A DNA stretch of 64,000 bases. Source: Planctomycetota bacterium. Lineage in GTDB: Bacteria; Planctomycetota; Planctomycetia; Pirellulales; PNKZ01. Below, piece after piece: positions 26,604 to 35,445 of the stretch. The translations under genes were made by a program, and so were the position numbers. Within the stretch, counting starts at the first letter, position 1, and each line of letters starts with the position of its first letter. Location: NCBI GenBank assembly GCA_018242585.1, contig JAFEBQ010000030.1, positions 21,507 to 85,506 on the forward strand. Reading direction: 5' to 3'. A model generated the notes under the pieces. The model was not told the origin of the DNA. It saw only the letters and a list, made by a program, of their open reading frames with translations, and ran no database searches.

Positions 26604-27683
26604 TTAAGCGGCGGCACGGCGCGGGTGACGCAGCGACCAACTGCGATGAATCTCGGACAGGATGTCGCGCAGGTCGTAGCGGTAGGACCACGTGGGGAAG
26701 TGGGCGCGGAACTTGCTGACATCGCTGACGTACCAGATGTGGTCGCCGCTGCGATTCTGCTCTTGGTATTGCCACGTGAGCCTGTTGCCCGAGATTTTCT
26801 CGCACAGGGCGATGGCTTCGCGCATCGAGCAGTGACTGTGACGGCTGCCGCCGGCGTTGTAGACCTCGCCCGGGCGCGGGGCCTGGCTGAAATGCCAGAA
26901 CATGTTCACCAGATCATAAGCGTGGATGTTGTCGCGGACTTGCTTCCCCTGGTAGCCATAGATCGTGTAGGGACGCCCCTCGACGCAGCACCGCATCAGA
27001 TAGGAAAGGAAGCCGTGCAGTTCGGTTCCCGAGTGCCCGCCGCCGGTCAGGCACCCGCCGCGGAAGACGCCCGTATTCAGGCCGAAGTAGCGGCCGTATT
27101 CTTGGACCAGGACGTCGGCCGCCACTTTCGAGGAGCCGAATAGCGAGTGTTTGCTCTGGTCAATCGACATCGACTCGTCGATGCCGCGTTCGAAGAACGG
27201 ATGCGCCGCGTCGATCTCCCAGCGCGAGTCGGTCTCGACCAGCGGCAGCCGATTGGGCGTGTCGCCGTAGACCTTGTTGGTCGAAGTGAAGATGAACGTC
27301 GATTCCGGCGCAAAGTTGCGAGTCGCTTCCAGTAGTACCAAGGTGCCTTGCGCATTGACCGAGAAATCGGTAAATGGCTCGCGCGCCGCCCAATCGTGCG
27401 AAGGCTGCGCCGCGGTGTGAATCACCACGCGAATGTCGGAGCCATATTGGCGAAAGATCTGGTCAATGGCCGGCTGGTCGCGGATGTCGACCGAGTAGTG
27501 CTGGTAACCGGGGACCAGGTTTTGGAGTTGCCGGCGGCTCCAATCGGTCGAGGCCTCGGCGCCAAAGAAGTACTGGCGCATATCGTTGTCGATGCCGACG
27601 ACTTCGAAGCCTTCGTCGCTAAAGCGGCGCACCGATTCGGCGCCGATCAAGCCGGCGGCCCCGGTGACAATCGCGACGCTCAT
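26604..27683 (-). CDS. NAD-dependent epimerase (CDP-paratose-2-epimerase-like SDR)
   Basis: A 359-aa extended SDR from ATG 27683. Motifs are [11 protein letters not shown] (Rossmann), [12 protein letters not shown], and [10 protein letters not shown] where the family's YxxxK catalytic Tyr is replaced by Phe. The [17 protein letters not shown] signature and the [15 protein letters not shown]-terminal motif match CDP-tyvelose 2-epimerase-like proteins. The Tyr-to-Phe change may be typical of this subgroup. It heads the glycan operon, so it probably supplies an activated sugar. Confidence 0.85.
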   Translation of the reverse strand: MSVAIVTGAAGLIGAESVRRFSDEGFEVVGIDNDMRQYFFGAEASTDWSRRQLQNLVPGYQHYSVDIRDQPAIDQIFRQYGSDIRVVIHTAAQPSHDWAAREPFTDFSVNAQGTLVLLEATRNFAPESTFIFTSTNKVYGDTPNRLPLVETDSRWEIDAAHPFFERGIDESMSIDQSKHSLFGSSKVAADVLVQEYGRYFGLNTGVFRGGCLTGGGHSGTELHGFLSYLMRCCVEGRPYTIYGYQGKQVRDNIHAYDLVNMFWHFSQAPRPGEVYNAGGSRHSHCSMREAIALCEKISGNRLTWQYQEQNRSGDHIWYVSDVSKFRAHFPTWSYRYDLRDILSEIHRSWSLRHPRRAAA

Positions 27684-27969
27684 GTTGGCAACTCCCTTTG
27701 CACTGGCGGCGGGCGCATCGTGCGCCCGGTGGTGGACTGCTGCAAGTGTGCGGTTCGGTGGACAAGACACCCTGGGCGAGCGGGCAATAGCCCACACGTC
27801 CGTGGCTCAGCGCTGAAAACGCCCGGCTCAAAGAACTGACGGAAGTGCGCATTCCTTGCGCGAAACCGAGCGCTCTATCCCTCGAGCGCCGGCGAATCGT
27901 ACCCCCCCGGTGGCGCTCGGGACAAGAGCAGTGCCGCTGGCTGAGCTTGCAGGCGCGGCCTGCTAGCAA

Positions 27970-28002
27970 CAAGGCCCGGGCAATTGACTTGCCCGGGCCT
28001 TG
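27970..28002 (-). terminator. Hairpin after the CBS gene
   Basis: A perfect 14-bp stem (caaggcccgggcaa with its complement) around a 5-nt loop, 100 bp downstream of the CBS-protein stop on the minus strand. There is no U-tract. It may act as a terminator or protect RNA ends. Confidence 0.4.
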
Positions 28003-28035
28003 CTTGGCGGTTGGTGCGACGTGATAGCGGGGCGA

Positions 28036-28088
28036 GACACGGCCTGCCTGGGTAGACACGGCCAGCCTGGGTAGACACGGCCAGCCTA
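28036..28088. repeat. 19-bp tandem repeat, nearly three copies
   Basis: The word gacacggccagcctgggta repeats with a 19-bp period from 28036; the first copy has one change (ctgcc for cagcc) and the last is incomplete. It is just downstream of the CBS-protein stop codon. Confidence 0.85.
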
Positions 28089-28103
28089 ATAAACCCCGCT
28101 CGC

Positions 28104-28541
28104 TTAGCCGTGGATGTACGTCTTGAGATAATGATTCTCGATCACGGTCTGGTTGAGTTGCGCCTTGACCAGGTCGCCGATCGAGATCATGCCCACCAGA
28201 TTGTCCCCGTCGAGGACCGGCAGGTGGCGAATTCGGTGATCGGTCATCACGCCCATGATGTATTCGACCGAGTTCTCAGGGGTGCCGGTCACCAGATCGG
28301 TCGACATGTAATCCGAGACGAGCAGCCGATTGATCGAACCTTCATTCTCGGCGCACGCGCGGAGCAGATCGCGCTCGGAAACGATGCCCACCATGCCGCG
28401 GCAACGCGCCGGATCGGCGCACACCAGCAGGGCGCCGCAACGATGGATCACCAACGAGTGAATCACTTCACCCAACGTGGCGGTCGGTGCGATGGTGTAA
28501 ACGGTCGAACCCTTGGTGCGCAGGATGTCGTTCAAGGTCAT
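28104..28541 (-). CDS. CBS domain protein
   Basis: A 145-aa protein made of two CBS motifs. The first spans about residues 8-65 (STVYTIAPTATLGEVIHSLVIHRCGALLV, then GMVGIVSERDLL). The second spans about 76-135 (SDYMSTDLVTGTPENSVEYIMGVM, then RIRHLPVLDGDNLVGMISIGDLV). CBS pairs bind adenosyl nucleotides and act as energy or redox sensors in fused or separate partners. No partner gene is adjacent, so its target is unknown. Confidence 0.92.
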   Translation of the reverse strand: MTLNDILRTKGSTVYTIAPTATLGEVIHSLVIHRCGALLVCADPARCRGMVGIVSERDLLRACAENEGSINRLLVSDYMSTDLVTGTPENSVEYIMGVMTDHRIRHLPVLDGDNLVGMISIGDLVKAQLNQTVIENHYLKTYIHG

Positions 28542-29017
28542 GTTCTAGCTCCGCGAGAACAGCGTGACGATGGAATGAAACGAGGTGTCGGCGTGCCTGC
28601 CGAGCGTTGTGTCGGAACTCACCCGGGCACCGCGGAATTGCGGCGATGCGAACTCACCAGATGTGATCCGGCCACGGCCTCATGCGCCGCCAACAATGCA
28701 ACTACCGCAGCATAATGCCCGGGGCTGAGCGGAGTCAAAACTTTTTGGCGCGTAAATCTAAGAGCCGGGCCATGTTACATTTTTCACAAAGCCGATATTC
28801 GTGACGGCGATTCACGACAGATGCGCTCACGCGGCACTCGGTAGGGTGCCTTGTGGGCGGCAAAGTATCGCAATGCGAAAGGAAAGAAAGGAATCGCGAT
28901 TCGGTCGTCACCACCGGCAGGGTGAAACCATTCATCGCGTCGTTGCCGCAGATAAGGTGCCCACAGGGCACCCTGCAAAGCGCGCGGCCAATAGGCGATT
29001 GATGGCGTCGACGTCCA
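28542..29017. other. Non-coding gap of about 475 bp with an inverted repeat
   Basis: No supported gene. An inverted repeat sits at about 28841-28858 (tagggtgccttgtgggc) and 28958-28976 (gcccacagggcaccct), with spacer between. This is a common planctomycete-type intergenic palindrome. The ORFs that read through it are probably chance. Confidence 0.6.
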
Positions 29018-30202
29018 TTACCGTGTCGGCAGTTCGGCCGCTTGCAGTTTGCGGAACGACAGATCAGTCGTTGGGTCGTGCCCCTGCAACTGCAAGGTGC
29101 CCGCCTCGACGCGCAGCCCTTGCCGCGGATTGGCGTTGGCAGGGCGAGTGTCAGTCCAGTCGCTCACCTGCACGCCGTTGACCCAGGTTGCCATGTGATC
29201 TCCCGAGGCGATCAGCGTCATGGGGAACCAGGTGAAGTCGTCCGCTATTACGCGCCGCGCATTCTGCCGTCGATAGAACCCGCCGGTGCCGCAATCAATC
29301 GGTTGCGACCGGTCGCCGTCCTTAAAGCCGTTTTGAATCTGGCACTCGTAGCCGTTCGTGTTCTCGCCGGGGATGCAGCGAAAGAAGACGCCTGAGTTCA
29401 GGTGTTTGCCGTTCGAAAAAACTTCCATCTGATAAACAAAGTCGGCGAACCGCGGCGCGCTTTCCAGTTGCCCGCGGCCATCCTTCACGTTCAGTTCGCC
29501 GGCCGAGGTGACGCTGAACTTGCTCTTCATGTCCGGGAACGTCTTCCAGCCGGTCAAATCCTTGCCGTTGAACAGACTGTTGAGCCCCAGCGGCTTGAGC
29601 TTGATATTGCGAAACGAAACCGCTCCGGTGCGGAACTGCAGCGCGACGCGGCCCCGCCCCAACGGCGCGGGGTCGGTGTAGTCGAGCACCGTGCGGCCGT
29701 CGAGCTGCACGACGAAGTGGCCGCCTTGGGCGGTCACCTGGAACGATTGCCAATCAGTGCTGGCTCGGTAATCGCTGCCCTTCTGGCGCTGGACAAAGCT
29801 GCCGGTGGGGAAGGGGCTGAGCTGCGGGTCGGCGATGTTCAGTTCGTAGCAATCCTTCGTCGGATCGGTCGGCACGGCCGGCGTGCGCAGGAACACGCCG
29901 CTGTTGGTGTCGAGCCCGGCGCGGAAGTCGACCCGCAGCACGTAGTCGCCAAAATCGCTGGTCGTGGTCAGAAAGCCGCCTTCCCCTTCGGAAACTGACA
30001 TCGCGCCATCAGCGACGCGCCAGTTGGCCTTGCTGGTCGCTGTCCAACCGTAATCGGACTCGCCGTCGAACAGCAGAATCCAACCATCGGCTAGTTCAGC
30101 CGCCGAGAGCTTGTTTGGTTCGTCGGCAGCCTGGGCAATAGTGCCAACCAGGGCGACACTGAGACAGGCGACAACGAAACAAGGCAGGAAATGCGTGCGC
30201 AT
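29018..30202 (-). CDS. Secreted protein with two DUF1080 (3-keto-disaccharide hydrolase) domains
   Basis: A 394-aa protein from ATG 30202, with signal peptide (VVACLSVALVGTIAQAADE). Two concanavalin-like domains occur in tandem: about residues 38-215, starting GWILLFDGESDYGWTA, and about 217-390, starting LNSLFNGKDLTGWKTF. Each carries the NSGVFLR / NSGVFFR core. DUF1080 proteins are extremely expanded in planctomycetes, and family members are linked to cleavage of 3-keto-glycosides. The tandem pair may bind or cut a beta-linked sugar outside the cytoplasm. Confidence 0.9.
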   Translation of the reverse strand: MRTHFLPCFVVACLSVALVGTIAQAADEPNKLSAAELADGWILLFDGESDYGWTATSKANWRVADGAMSVSEGEGGFLTTTSDFGDYVLRVDFRAGLDTNSGVFLRTPAVPTDPTKDCYELNIADPQLSPFPTGSFVQRQKGSDYRASTDWQSFQVTAQGGHFVVQLDGRTVLDYTDPAPLGRGRVALQFRTGAVSFRNIKLKPLGLNSLFNGKDLTGWKTFPDMKSKFSVTSAGELNVKDGRGQLESAPRFADFVYQMEVFSNGKHLNSGVFFRCIPGENTNGYECQIQNGFKDGDRSQPIDCGTGGFYRRQNARRVIADDFTWFPMTLIASGDHMATWVNGVQVSDWTDTRPANANPRQGLRVEAGTLQLQGHDPTTDLSFRKLQAAELPTR

Positions 30203-30306
30203 CGAACATCCTTTGGGGCGAAGGGGCAGGGGAGCGAGCACGCCTCAGCCTACTTGTCGCCCGGGCCGATGCAAGAGCCGAGCGGCTTGATAAGAGAGCT
30301 GCCGCG

Positions 30307-33300
30307 CTATTTCGCCGCGGCTGGACGCCGAGCCAAGCGGATCACGTTCTTGCCGTCGGTGGCCGATTCGTCCGGTTGCTGACTGACCGACTTTGACTCG
30401 GCGCTCGGCTTTGAATCAGCGGCCGGCTTCGATTCCGTCGCTGGCGGCTCGATCGGCTTCAAGCGGCGGATCGTCTTATCCGTTTCGTCGGTCAAGTCGG
30501 GCAATCGCCGCGGCGCCGATGGCGCCAATCGCACGGCCGATGACATACTGTAATCGTAAATCGCATTCGCGCCAGACTTGCTCGCGCCATTCGGGTTGGC
30601 ATCGCCATGTTGGCCCGCCTCTTCGGTTCCCTGTACCAGCAGGATCTCCTGCTCGCGTGCCGGCCGAGGCTCGGCCGGTCGGAACATCTTGAACCAGTGC
30701 TTGAAGTGCAGCCGATCCGCGCTGTTCGACGAGCCCTGCGTCGGCGTCAGCTTGGGCGCTGGCGGCGGCGGGACCGGCTTTTTGGGCAGTTCTTCCATCG
30801 CTCCCTTGGTTTTGGGCATGGGCAACGGCTCGGCCTGGGCCTCGGGGGGCTTGTGCGGATCGATGCCCGCGTCGCGCAGCCATTCATCGGGCACCGGCGG
30901 CGGCAGAGGTTCGACTTCGACGGGCACCAGGCTGGCGATCAATTCGTCGAACGGGCGATCGATCCAGATGCCGCGCTCGTCCAACTGCATGATCCCCAGG
31001 TCTTGCTCCAACTCCATCCGTTCCGAGTAATAGTTGAGCCAGACGCCCATGAAGTTATTCTGGGCGTTGCGCAAGTCGGAGATCGCGGTCAGCAAGTTCA
31101 GCGCGGCCGTCGGCCCAAGTTGGGGCGCATCCTGCTGACCAGGCTGAACCGCTGGCGGTGGTTGGTTCAAGTCTTCAAGCGTCTTGTCCACGCGGCGGAC
31201 GGCAATTGCCACGGCGCGGCGTTGAATCTCGAGATTGACCAGAAACTGTTTCACCGAGCGAATGTCCTGACGCAGCGTCTGGTTCACGCCGTCTTCGAAT
31301 TGAATCAGCGTGCGGCGGTCTTGCTGATAGCTGATCAGCGACTGACGATAGTTGTTGCGTTCGAGCAACCGCGTGATCGGCGGGTCCAGGCGAATGCTCG
31401 CCGTCAAGCTGCCGTTCGACGGGTCGAACGAGACCATGTTGTTGCGGATGGTGCCGTAGTTGCCCGAGAACTGCACCGAAAAGTTCGATCGCAGCGCGTT
31501 GGCGTTGTACGTGATCAAGCGCCAGGTGTTGACGACCGTGAGCCGGTTGTTCATCCAATCCAGGCGATTCTGCCGGGCGATTTCGAGCGCCTGGGTCGAT
31601 TCGAGCGAAATCGGATCGACGACAATGCTTTCGAGTCGAGCGCGGACTTGCACCAGCGACAATTCTTGAATGCCGCGGAGCAATTGCATGGCCAGGGCCA
31701 CCAGCGTGTCGGCTGACTTGCCCCGGTTGTCCTCGTTGACGGTGCCGCGATAGTTCTTCATCGTGCCGACGCTGCCCTCGAAACGGGCCACTAGCGTGTT
31801 GTATGCGTCGCGGAGCTTGGTCTTTTCTTCTTCGAGCCGCGGCGCTTCCTCGGGCTGCATCAGCTTCAGCCGGCCCGGCGTCGCCAAGTCGAGCTTGCGC
31901 AGATCGTCATCGACTTCGGCCAGGCACTTCTCCACGCGTTCGCGCATGGCGGCGAGCCGATCGGACCCCTCGAGCAATTGCTGGACCGTCGGATCCTTGT
32001 CGTCATCCGTGCCGATCTGCTCGATGAAGTCGCTCAGATCGTTTTCCAGCGAGCGCGTGTCCCGGTCGATGAACAGGAACTGCTCGATCATCGACTCGTC
32101 GATCTCGACCGGTAAATGGGGCGGCAGGCCGAGAATCTGCCGCTTGAAGGTGTCGAGCGTGTTCTGGTAGTTGATTTGCGCGTTGAGCAGGTTGGCCCGC
32201 TCGGTCTCGATGTTCTGGCGGAAGATGTCGACCTGGGTGATGTCGATCACGCCGGCCGCCAGGTTCGCTTCCAGCAGCTTGAGCGTCCGCAACTGCAGAT
32301 TCAGACTGTCCTCGGTATTGCGCAATTGCTGGCGTTGTTGCAGCAGGCCGATAAAGCCGCCGACTTGCCCCACGCCGCCGCCGGCGAAACCAGCGCCGGC
32401 CGCCGCGCCGCCGCCACCGGCCGTGGCCGCGCCAAAGCCCGCGCGGCCAAAGTTCGTGGCGCCGCCGACGCCGCCCAAGCCGCCGGCCCCTTGGCCCGAG
32501 AAGCCCGTCAAGCCCGTGCCGCCTTGGAAACCACCTTGACGTTGTGGGCCGTTGACCACGAAATAGCCGACGGCCACGTTGGTGAAAAAGCCTTGGCGGT
32601 AGCGCTGGATCGAACGGAGGTTCCCCAGCAAGTTCCGCTCGACAATCGTCAACTGTTCAAGCGCCACGGCTCGGCCGCCGGCGCGCAACAGCGGTTGAAT
32701 GATGTTGAAGTTGATCAGCGACGACGTGGTGTTCTGCTCGCCGCCGGTGAACTGCCAAACAAACGAGTTGGCGAACGTCACGACGGCCTGGCCACCGGTG
32801 GCAAAGTTGCGCTGGAAGGTGAGTCGCGTCGGGTCGTTACCGGTGTTCACGCCGGCAATGCCAAACCCGCTCAGCGCGCCGGCCCCGGTGCCCGCGGTCA
32901 GCAGCGTCGAGTCGTTGCCGGAGCTACTGGCCACCGCGCCGGCCGCCGTGTACGAAGCGCCAAGGCCGCCGTAAAACTGGGTCATGAAGCGGAATCGTTC
33001 GGTACTGACGTCGAGTGCCGACAGGTACAGCGTTTCGAGCTGCGTGCGGTAGTCGGGCGAATGGATGTAGCCCAACTGCACCGCCCCTTCGAGATCGAGC
33101 TTGATCTTGCCGTCGGGCGTGACCGGCGTGTACTGGCCGATCATCGCGTACCACTCGGGATTCTCCAGCCGGGCCTGATCGCCCCAACGGTGCCAAAGCT
33201 TGTAGCCTTTTTTACCGGCCACGTTGTGCATGTAGACGTGCGCGGCCGGGTCGTCCGGCGGCATCGGCGTCCGGTCAGGATCGTTCGGATCGTAGTAGCG

Positions 33301-33585
33301 GCTGCGCGGATCGATCTGCAAGTTGAAGCCGGCTGGGATGGCCCAGCGCTGATCGTTCGATTTTTCTTGCACCAGGCCCGTCACGTCTCGATCGGCCTGC
33401 AGGCGGTAACGCGTTCGCGCGCAGCCAACCATCGTCAGCACGGCCACCAGCACGATCAACAGCGGCCAGGCCCGGGGCCAACCGCACGGAGCATCCTCGC
33501 TGTGATGCGCGAGCGCATGTGGCGCGTGCCCGGTTGCCCGAGGGGCGCTGCTGATTGAGTGGGAAAGGAGTGGTCCGCTCACCAC
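30307..33585 (-). CDS. Very long TolC-like outer-membrane lipoprotein
   Basis: A 1092-aa protein from GTG 33585 with ggag just upstream. The lipobox is LTMVGCARTR (Cys at about residue 55). Coiled-coil pairs typical of outer-membrane efflux proteins are seen about residues 440-520 (LRTLKLLEANLAAGVIDITQVDIFRQNIETERANLLNAQINYQNTLD) and about 860-930 (LLTAISDLRNAQNNFMGVWLNYYSERMELEQDLGI). A Gly/Ala-rich insert lies about 350-415 and a Pro/Ser/Lys-rich tail follows. It is over twice the length of classical TolC (about 490 aa). It may serve a Type I or RND exporter encoded elsewhere. Confidence 0.8.
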   Translation of the reverse strand: MVSGPLLSHSISSAPRATGHAPHALAHHSEDAPCGWPRAWPLLIVLVAVLTMVGCARTRYRLQADRDVTGLVQEKSNDQRWAIPAGFNLQIDPRSRYYDPNDPDRTPMPPDDPAAHVYMHNVAGKKGYKLWHRWGDQARLENPEWYAMIGQYTPVTPDGKIKLDLEGAVQLGYIHSPDYRTQLETLYLSALDVSTERFRFMTQFYGGLGASYTAAGAVASSSGNDSTLLTAGTGAGALSGFGIAGVNTGNDPTRLTFQRNFATGGQAVVTFANSFVWQFTGGEQNTTSSLINFNIIQPLLRAGGRAVALEQLTIVERNLLGNLRSIQRYRQGFFTNVAVGYFVVNGPQRQGGFQGGTGLTGFSGQGAGGLGGVGGATNFGRAGFGAATAGGGGAAAGAGFAGGGVGQVGGFIGLLQQRQQLRNTEDSLNLQLRTLKLLEANLAAGVIDITQVDIFRQNIETERANLLNAQINYQNTLDTFKRQILGLPPHLPVEIDESMIEQFLFIDRDTRSLENDLSDFIEQIGTDDDKDPTVQQLLEGSDRLAAMRERVEKCLAEVDDDLRKLDLATPGRLKLMQPEEAPRLEEEKTKLRDAYNTLVARFEGSVGTMKNYRGTVNEDNRGKSADTLVALAMQLLRGIQELSLVQVRARLESIVVDPISLESTQALEIARQNRLDWMNNRLTVVNTWRLITYNANALRSNFSVQFSGNYGTIRNNMVSFDPSNGSLTASIRLDPPITRLLERNNYRQSLISYQQDRRTLIQFEDGVNQTLRQDIRSVKQFLVNLEIQRRAVAIAVRRVDKTLEDLNQPPPAVQPGQQDAPQLGPTAALNLLTAISDLRNAQNNFMGVWLNYYSERMELEQDLGIMQLDERGIWIDRPFDELIASLVPVEVEPLPPPVPDEWLRDAGIDPHKPPEAQAEPLPMPKTKGAMEELPKKPVPPPPAPKLTPTQGSSNSADRLHFKHWFKMFRPAEPRPAREQEILLVQGTEEAGQHGDANPNGASKSGANAIYDYSMSSAVRLAPSAPRRLPDLTDETDKTIRRLKPIEPPATESKPAADSKPSAESKSVSQQPDESATDGKNVIRLARRPAAAK

Positions 33586-33846
33586 CGTCTCCGTGCCTAA
33601 CGACCTGCTGATCGAGTCAGTGCCGCCGGCGCAGAGTCCGGTTCGGCTCGCGGTTTATCGGCCGTTAAGCTGCGCAAACTTTAACGGTTCTAACGGCGCA
33701 AGCTGGACGTGCTGGCACAGAAAGGTGCTTAATGATTGCCCGTTTCGCCAAAGTTCCGCTGCTTGCAGCGAAGTCCGTTGTCAGTTGCTGATGGGCACCT
33801 ATCAGAGTGCAACTGACTACGGACAACTGACCACTGACAAACAGTG
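33586..33846. other. Short intergenic stretch with simple repeats
   Basis: No gene. It holds gttgtcagttgctgatggg and actgactacggacaactgac words (about 33778-33843) of the kind that recur at 59865 and 63898. Confidence 0.5.
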
Positions 33847-35445
33847 CTAGCGGCCCACCACTGGCTGCAACCGCGGATCGGCTAAATCCACTCGATACAT
33901 GATCTGGTTGTAATCGTACCGAGGTGTCGCGTCGGGGTTGCCTGAGAAGCTGTTCGTGTAGGTTCCCTCGAAGTAGATCACGCGGCCGCCGTCGGCGTCG
34001 AACTCGGGATGATGCGCCGGGTTGTAAAACGTGTACTTGTCGTGGGTCAAAATCTTGACCGCCGTGCGCCACGGGCCGGTCGGCGCATCGGCCGTCACCA
34101 GCCAAATCTCCCCCAAGAGCGACGTCCCGCCGTATTGCTCGCCGATCACCAGCCAGCGCTTCAAGTAGGCGTTCCAGTGGACCGACGCGGCATGGATCAC
34201 GATCGTGCGCCCCTCGGCGTCGCGGGGCAGAAACCGCGCTTCGTCAGTCGTCATCTTCTTGGCGGCGATCAAGTCGCGTTCTTGTTTCGGATCGATCGGC
34301 ACGACGTTGTGCCCCCAACGCCATCGCAATTGCCCCTCGGCGTCGCGCGGGAGCTTGTCGGGAAACTTGGCCGGAGGTGACACCGCTTCGGCTTCCCACA
34401 GCCCAAACGCTTCGTACGCGGCCGGGTTCGTTGCGTCTTCCCAGGTGGCGCGGACGCGGACATTCGGCACGGGCGAAGCGAACGCCAGATAGTCGACCTC
34501 GCCGTCGCGCCAACGCAACGTCTGGCCGTCGGGATGCCGCCAGGCATCGGCCTCGGTCAACTCGCGCAGCACGACAAACTTGTCTTGATCGTCGTCATAG
34601 CGCATCAGGCCGTGGTCGAGTTCCTGTTCCAAATCCTTGCGCCGCGAATAGAAGCACAACAGCCGCTCCGCATGCGCGCTGTCGCGCACGGAACATAAGC
34701 CTGCAATCCAGATCACGCCGTCTTTGCTGGGATGCCCGCACATCGGCCGGCTGAAGCCGTTGTCGTTGGTGAAGTATTGCAGGTCGACGCCAACCGACGG
34801 ATCGAGCCCGCCCTGCTCGGGCAGCTTTGAAATCGCGCCGCTGGTCCGAAATTGCCCTAGTGGATAGTCCGGTCGCAACGTGTCGCCCCAGAACCAGCGG
34901 AACCGGTCCCGATAGAACACGGTCATCACGGTGTCTTGCCCGAGAACCTGTCCATTCAATAGCGGCTCGGCCAGCGGCGGCTTGATACCGAGCAGCACGC
35001 TGTCGCGATAGATCCCGCCACCGGTGATCCGGTACAGTCGTTCGGCAATATTCACACGCCGCAGCTTGAGCGTGGCGCGCTCACCGGCGCGCGGCGTAAA
35101 TTGCTTGCCACGAACGCCAAAGCCATCGGCCGGCATCTCGTAGCCGTGACTGCGGACGTGGAAGAACGTCGGCCGGTTCATCAACTCGGGCTCGTTTAGG
35201 GCGACCCAGCCAGCACTGTCGGTGACGAAGCGCACGTGGTGGACCGTTTCGAGTTCCACCAGCGGCACGCCCCGGTCGGTGTCGGCGTCGACGACTTGAA
35301 TGCCAAACCAGTCGTTCGGGTCGGCCTGGACCGAGGCGGCGGGCACATTGACGAGAACCGCCACCAACAGCAGGAAAAGCGGCGTCACACCAAGCCGGCA
35401 GCGCACGCCGGGCGACCTATGTTCTAGTGAGGAGTTGTTTCGCAT
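33847..35445 (-). CDS. Secreted protein, beta-propeller-like, unknown function
   Basis: A 532-aa protein. ATG 35445 is used, but GTG 35406 would give a shorter, cleaner signal peptide (VRCRLGVTPLFLLLVAVLV). The mature part has an N-terminal beta domain (VDADTDRGVPLVELETVHHVRFVTDSAGW, carboxypeptidase-regulatory-like) and then repeats containing FYRDRFRWFWGDT, WIAGLCS, YGGTSLLGEIWLVTADAPTGPW and VIYFEGTYTNSFSG. These resemble glycoside-hydrolase or DUF4185-like propeller proteins; no catalytic residue can be assigned. Its start codon overlaps the divergent membrane-protein start. Confidence 0.65.
   Translation of the reverse strand: MRNNSSLEHRSPGVRCRLGVTPLFLLLVAVLVNVPAASVQADPNDWFGIQVVDADTDRGVPLVELETVHHVRFVTDSAGWVALNEPELMNRPTFFHVRSHGYEMPADGFGVRGKQFTPRAGERATLKLRRVNIAERLYRITGGGIYRDSVLLGIKPPLAEPLLNGQVLGQDTVMTVFYRDRFRWFWGDTLRPDYPLGQFRTSGAISKLPEQGGLDPSVGVDLQYFTNDNGFSRPMCGHPSKDGVIWIAGLCSVRDSAHAERLLCFYSRRKDLEQELDHGLMRYDDDQDKFVVLRELTEADAWRHPDGQTLRWRDGEVDYLAFASPVPNVRVRATWEDATNPAAYEAFGLWEAEAVSPPAKFPDKLPRDAEGQLRWRWGHNVVPIDPKQERDLIAAKKMTTDEARFLPRDAEGRTIVIHAASVHWNAYLKRWLVIGEQYGGTSLLGEIWLVTADAPTGPWRTAVKILTHDKYTFYNPAHHPEFDADGGRVIYFEGTYTNSFSGNPDATPRYDYNQIMYRVDLADPRLQPVVGR

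Larger units (their letters stand above)
27684..28103. other. Non-coding gap of about 420 bp
   Basis: No gene is supported. It holds a strong hairpin (27970-28002) and a 19-bp tandem repeat (28036-28088), each listed separately. The promoter of the glycan operon should lie within 27684-27850. Confidence 0.5.

Noticed and set aside
28735..28971. A 78-residue open frame in the gap upstream of the CBS gene
   Set aside because: It is mostly the palindromic repeat read as protein, with no signal peptide or family.
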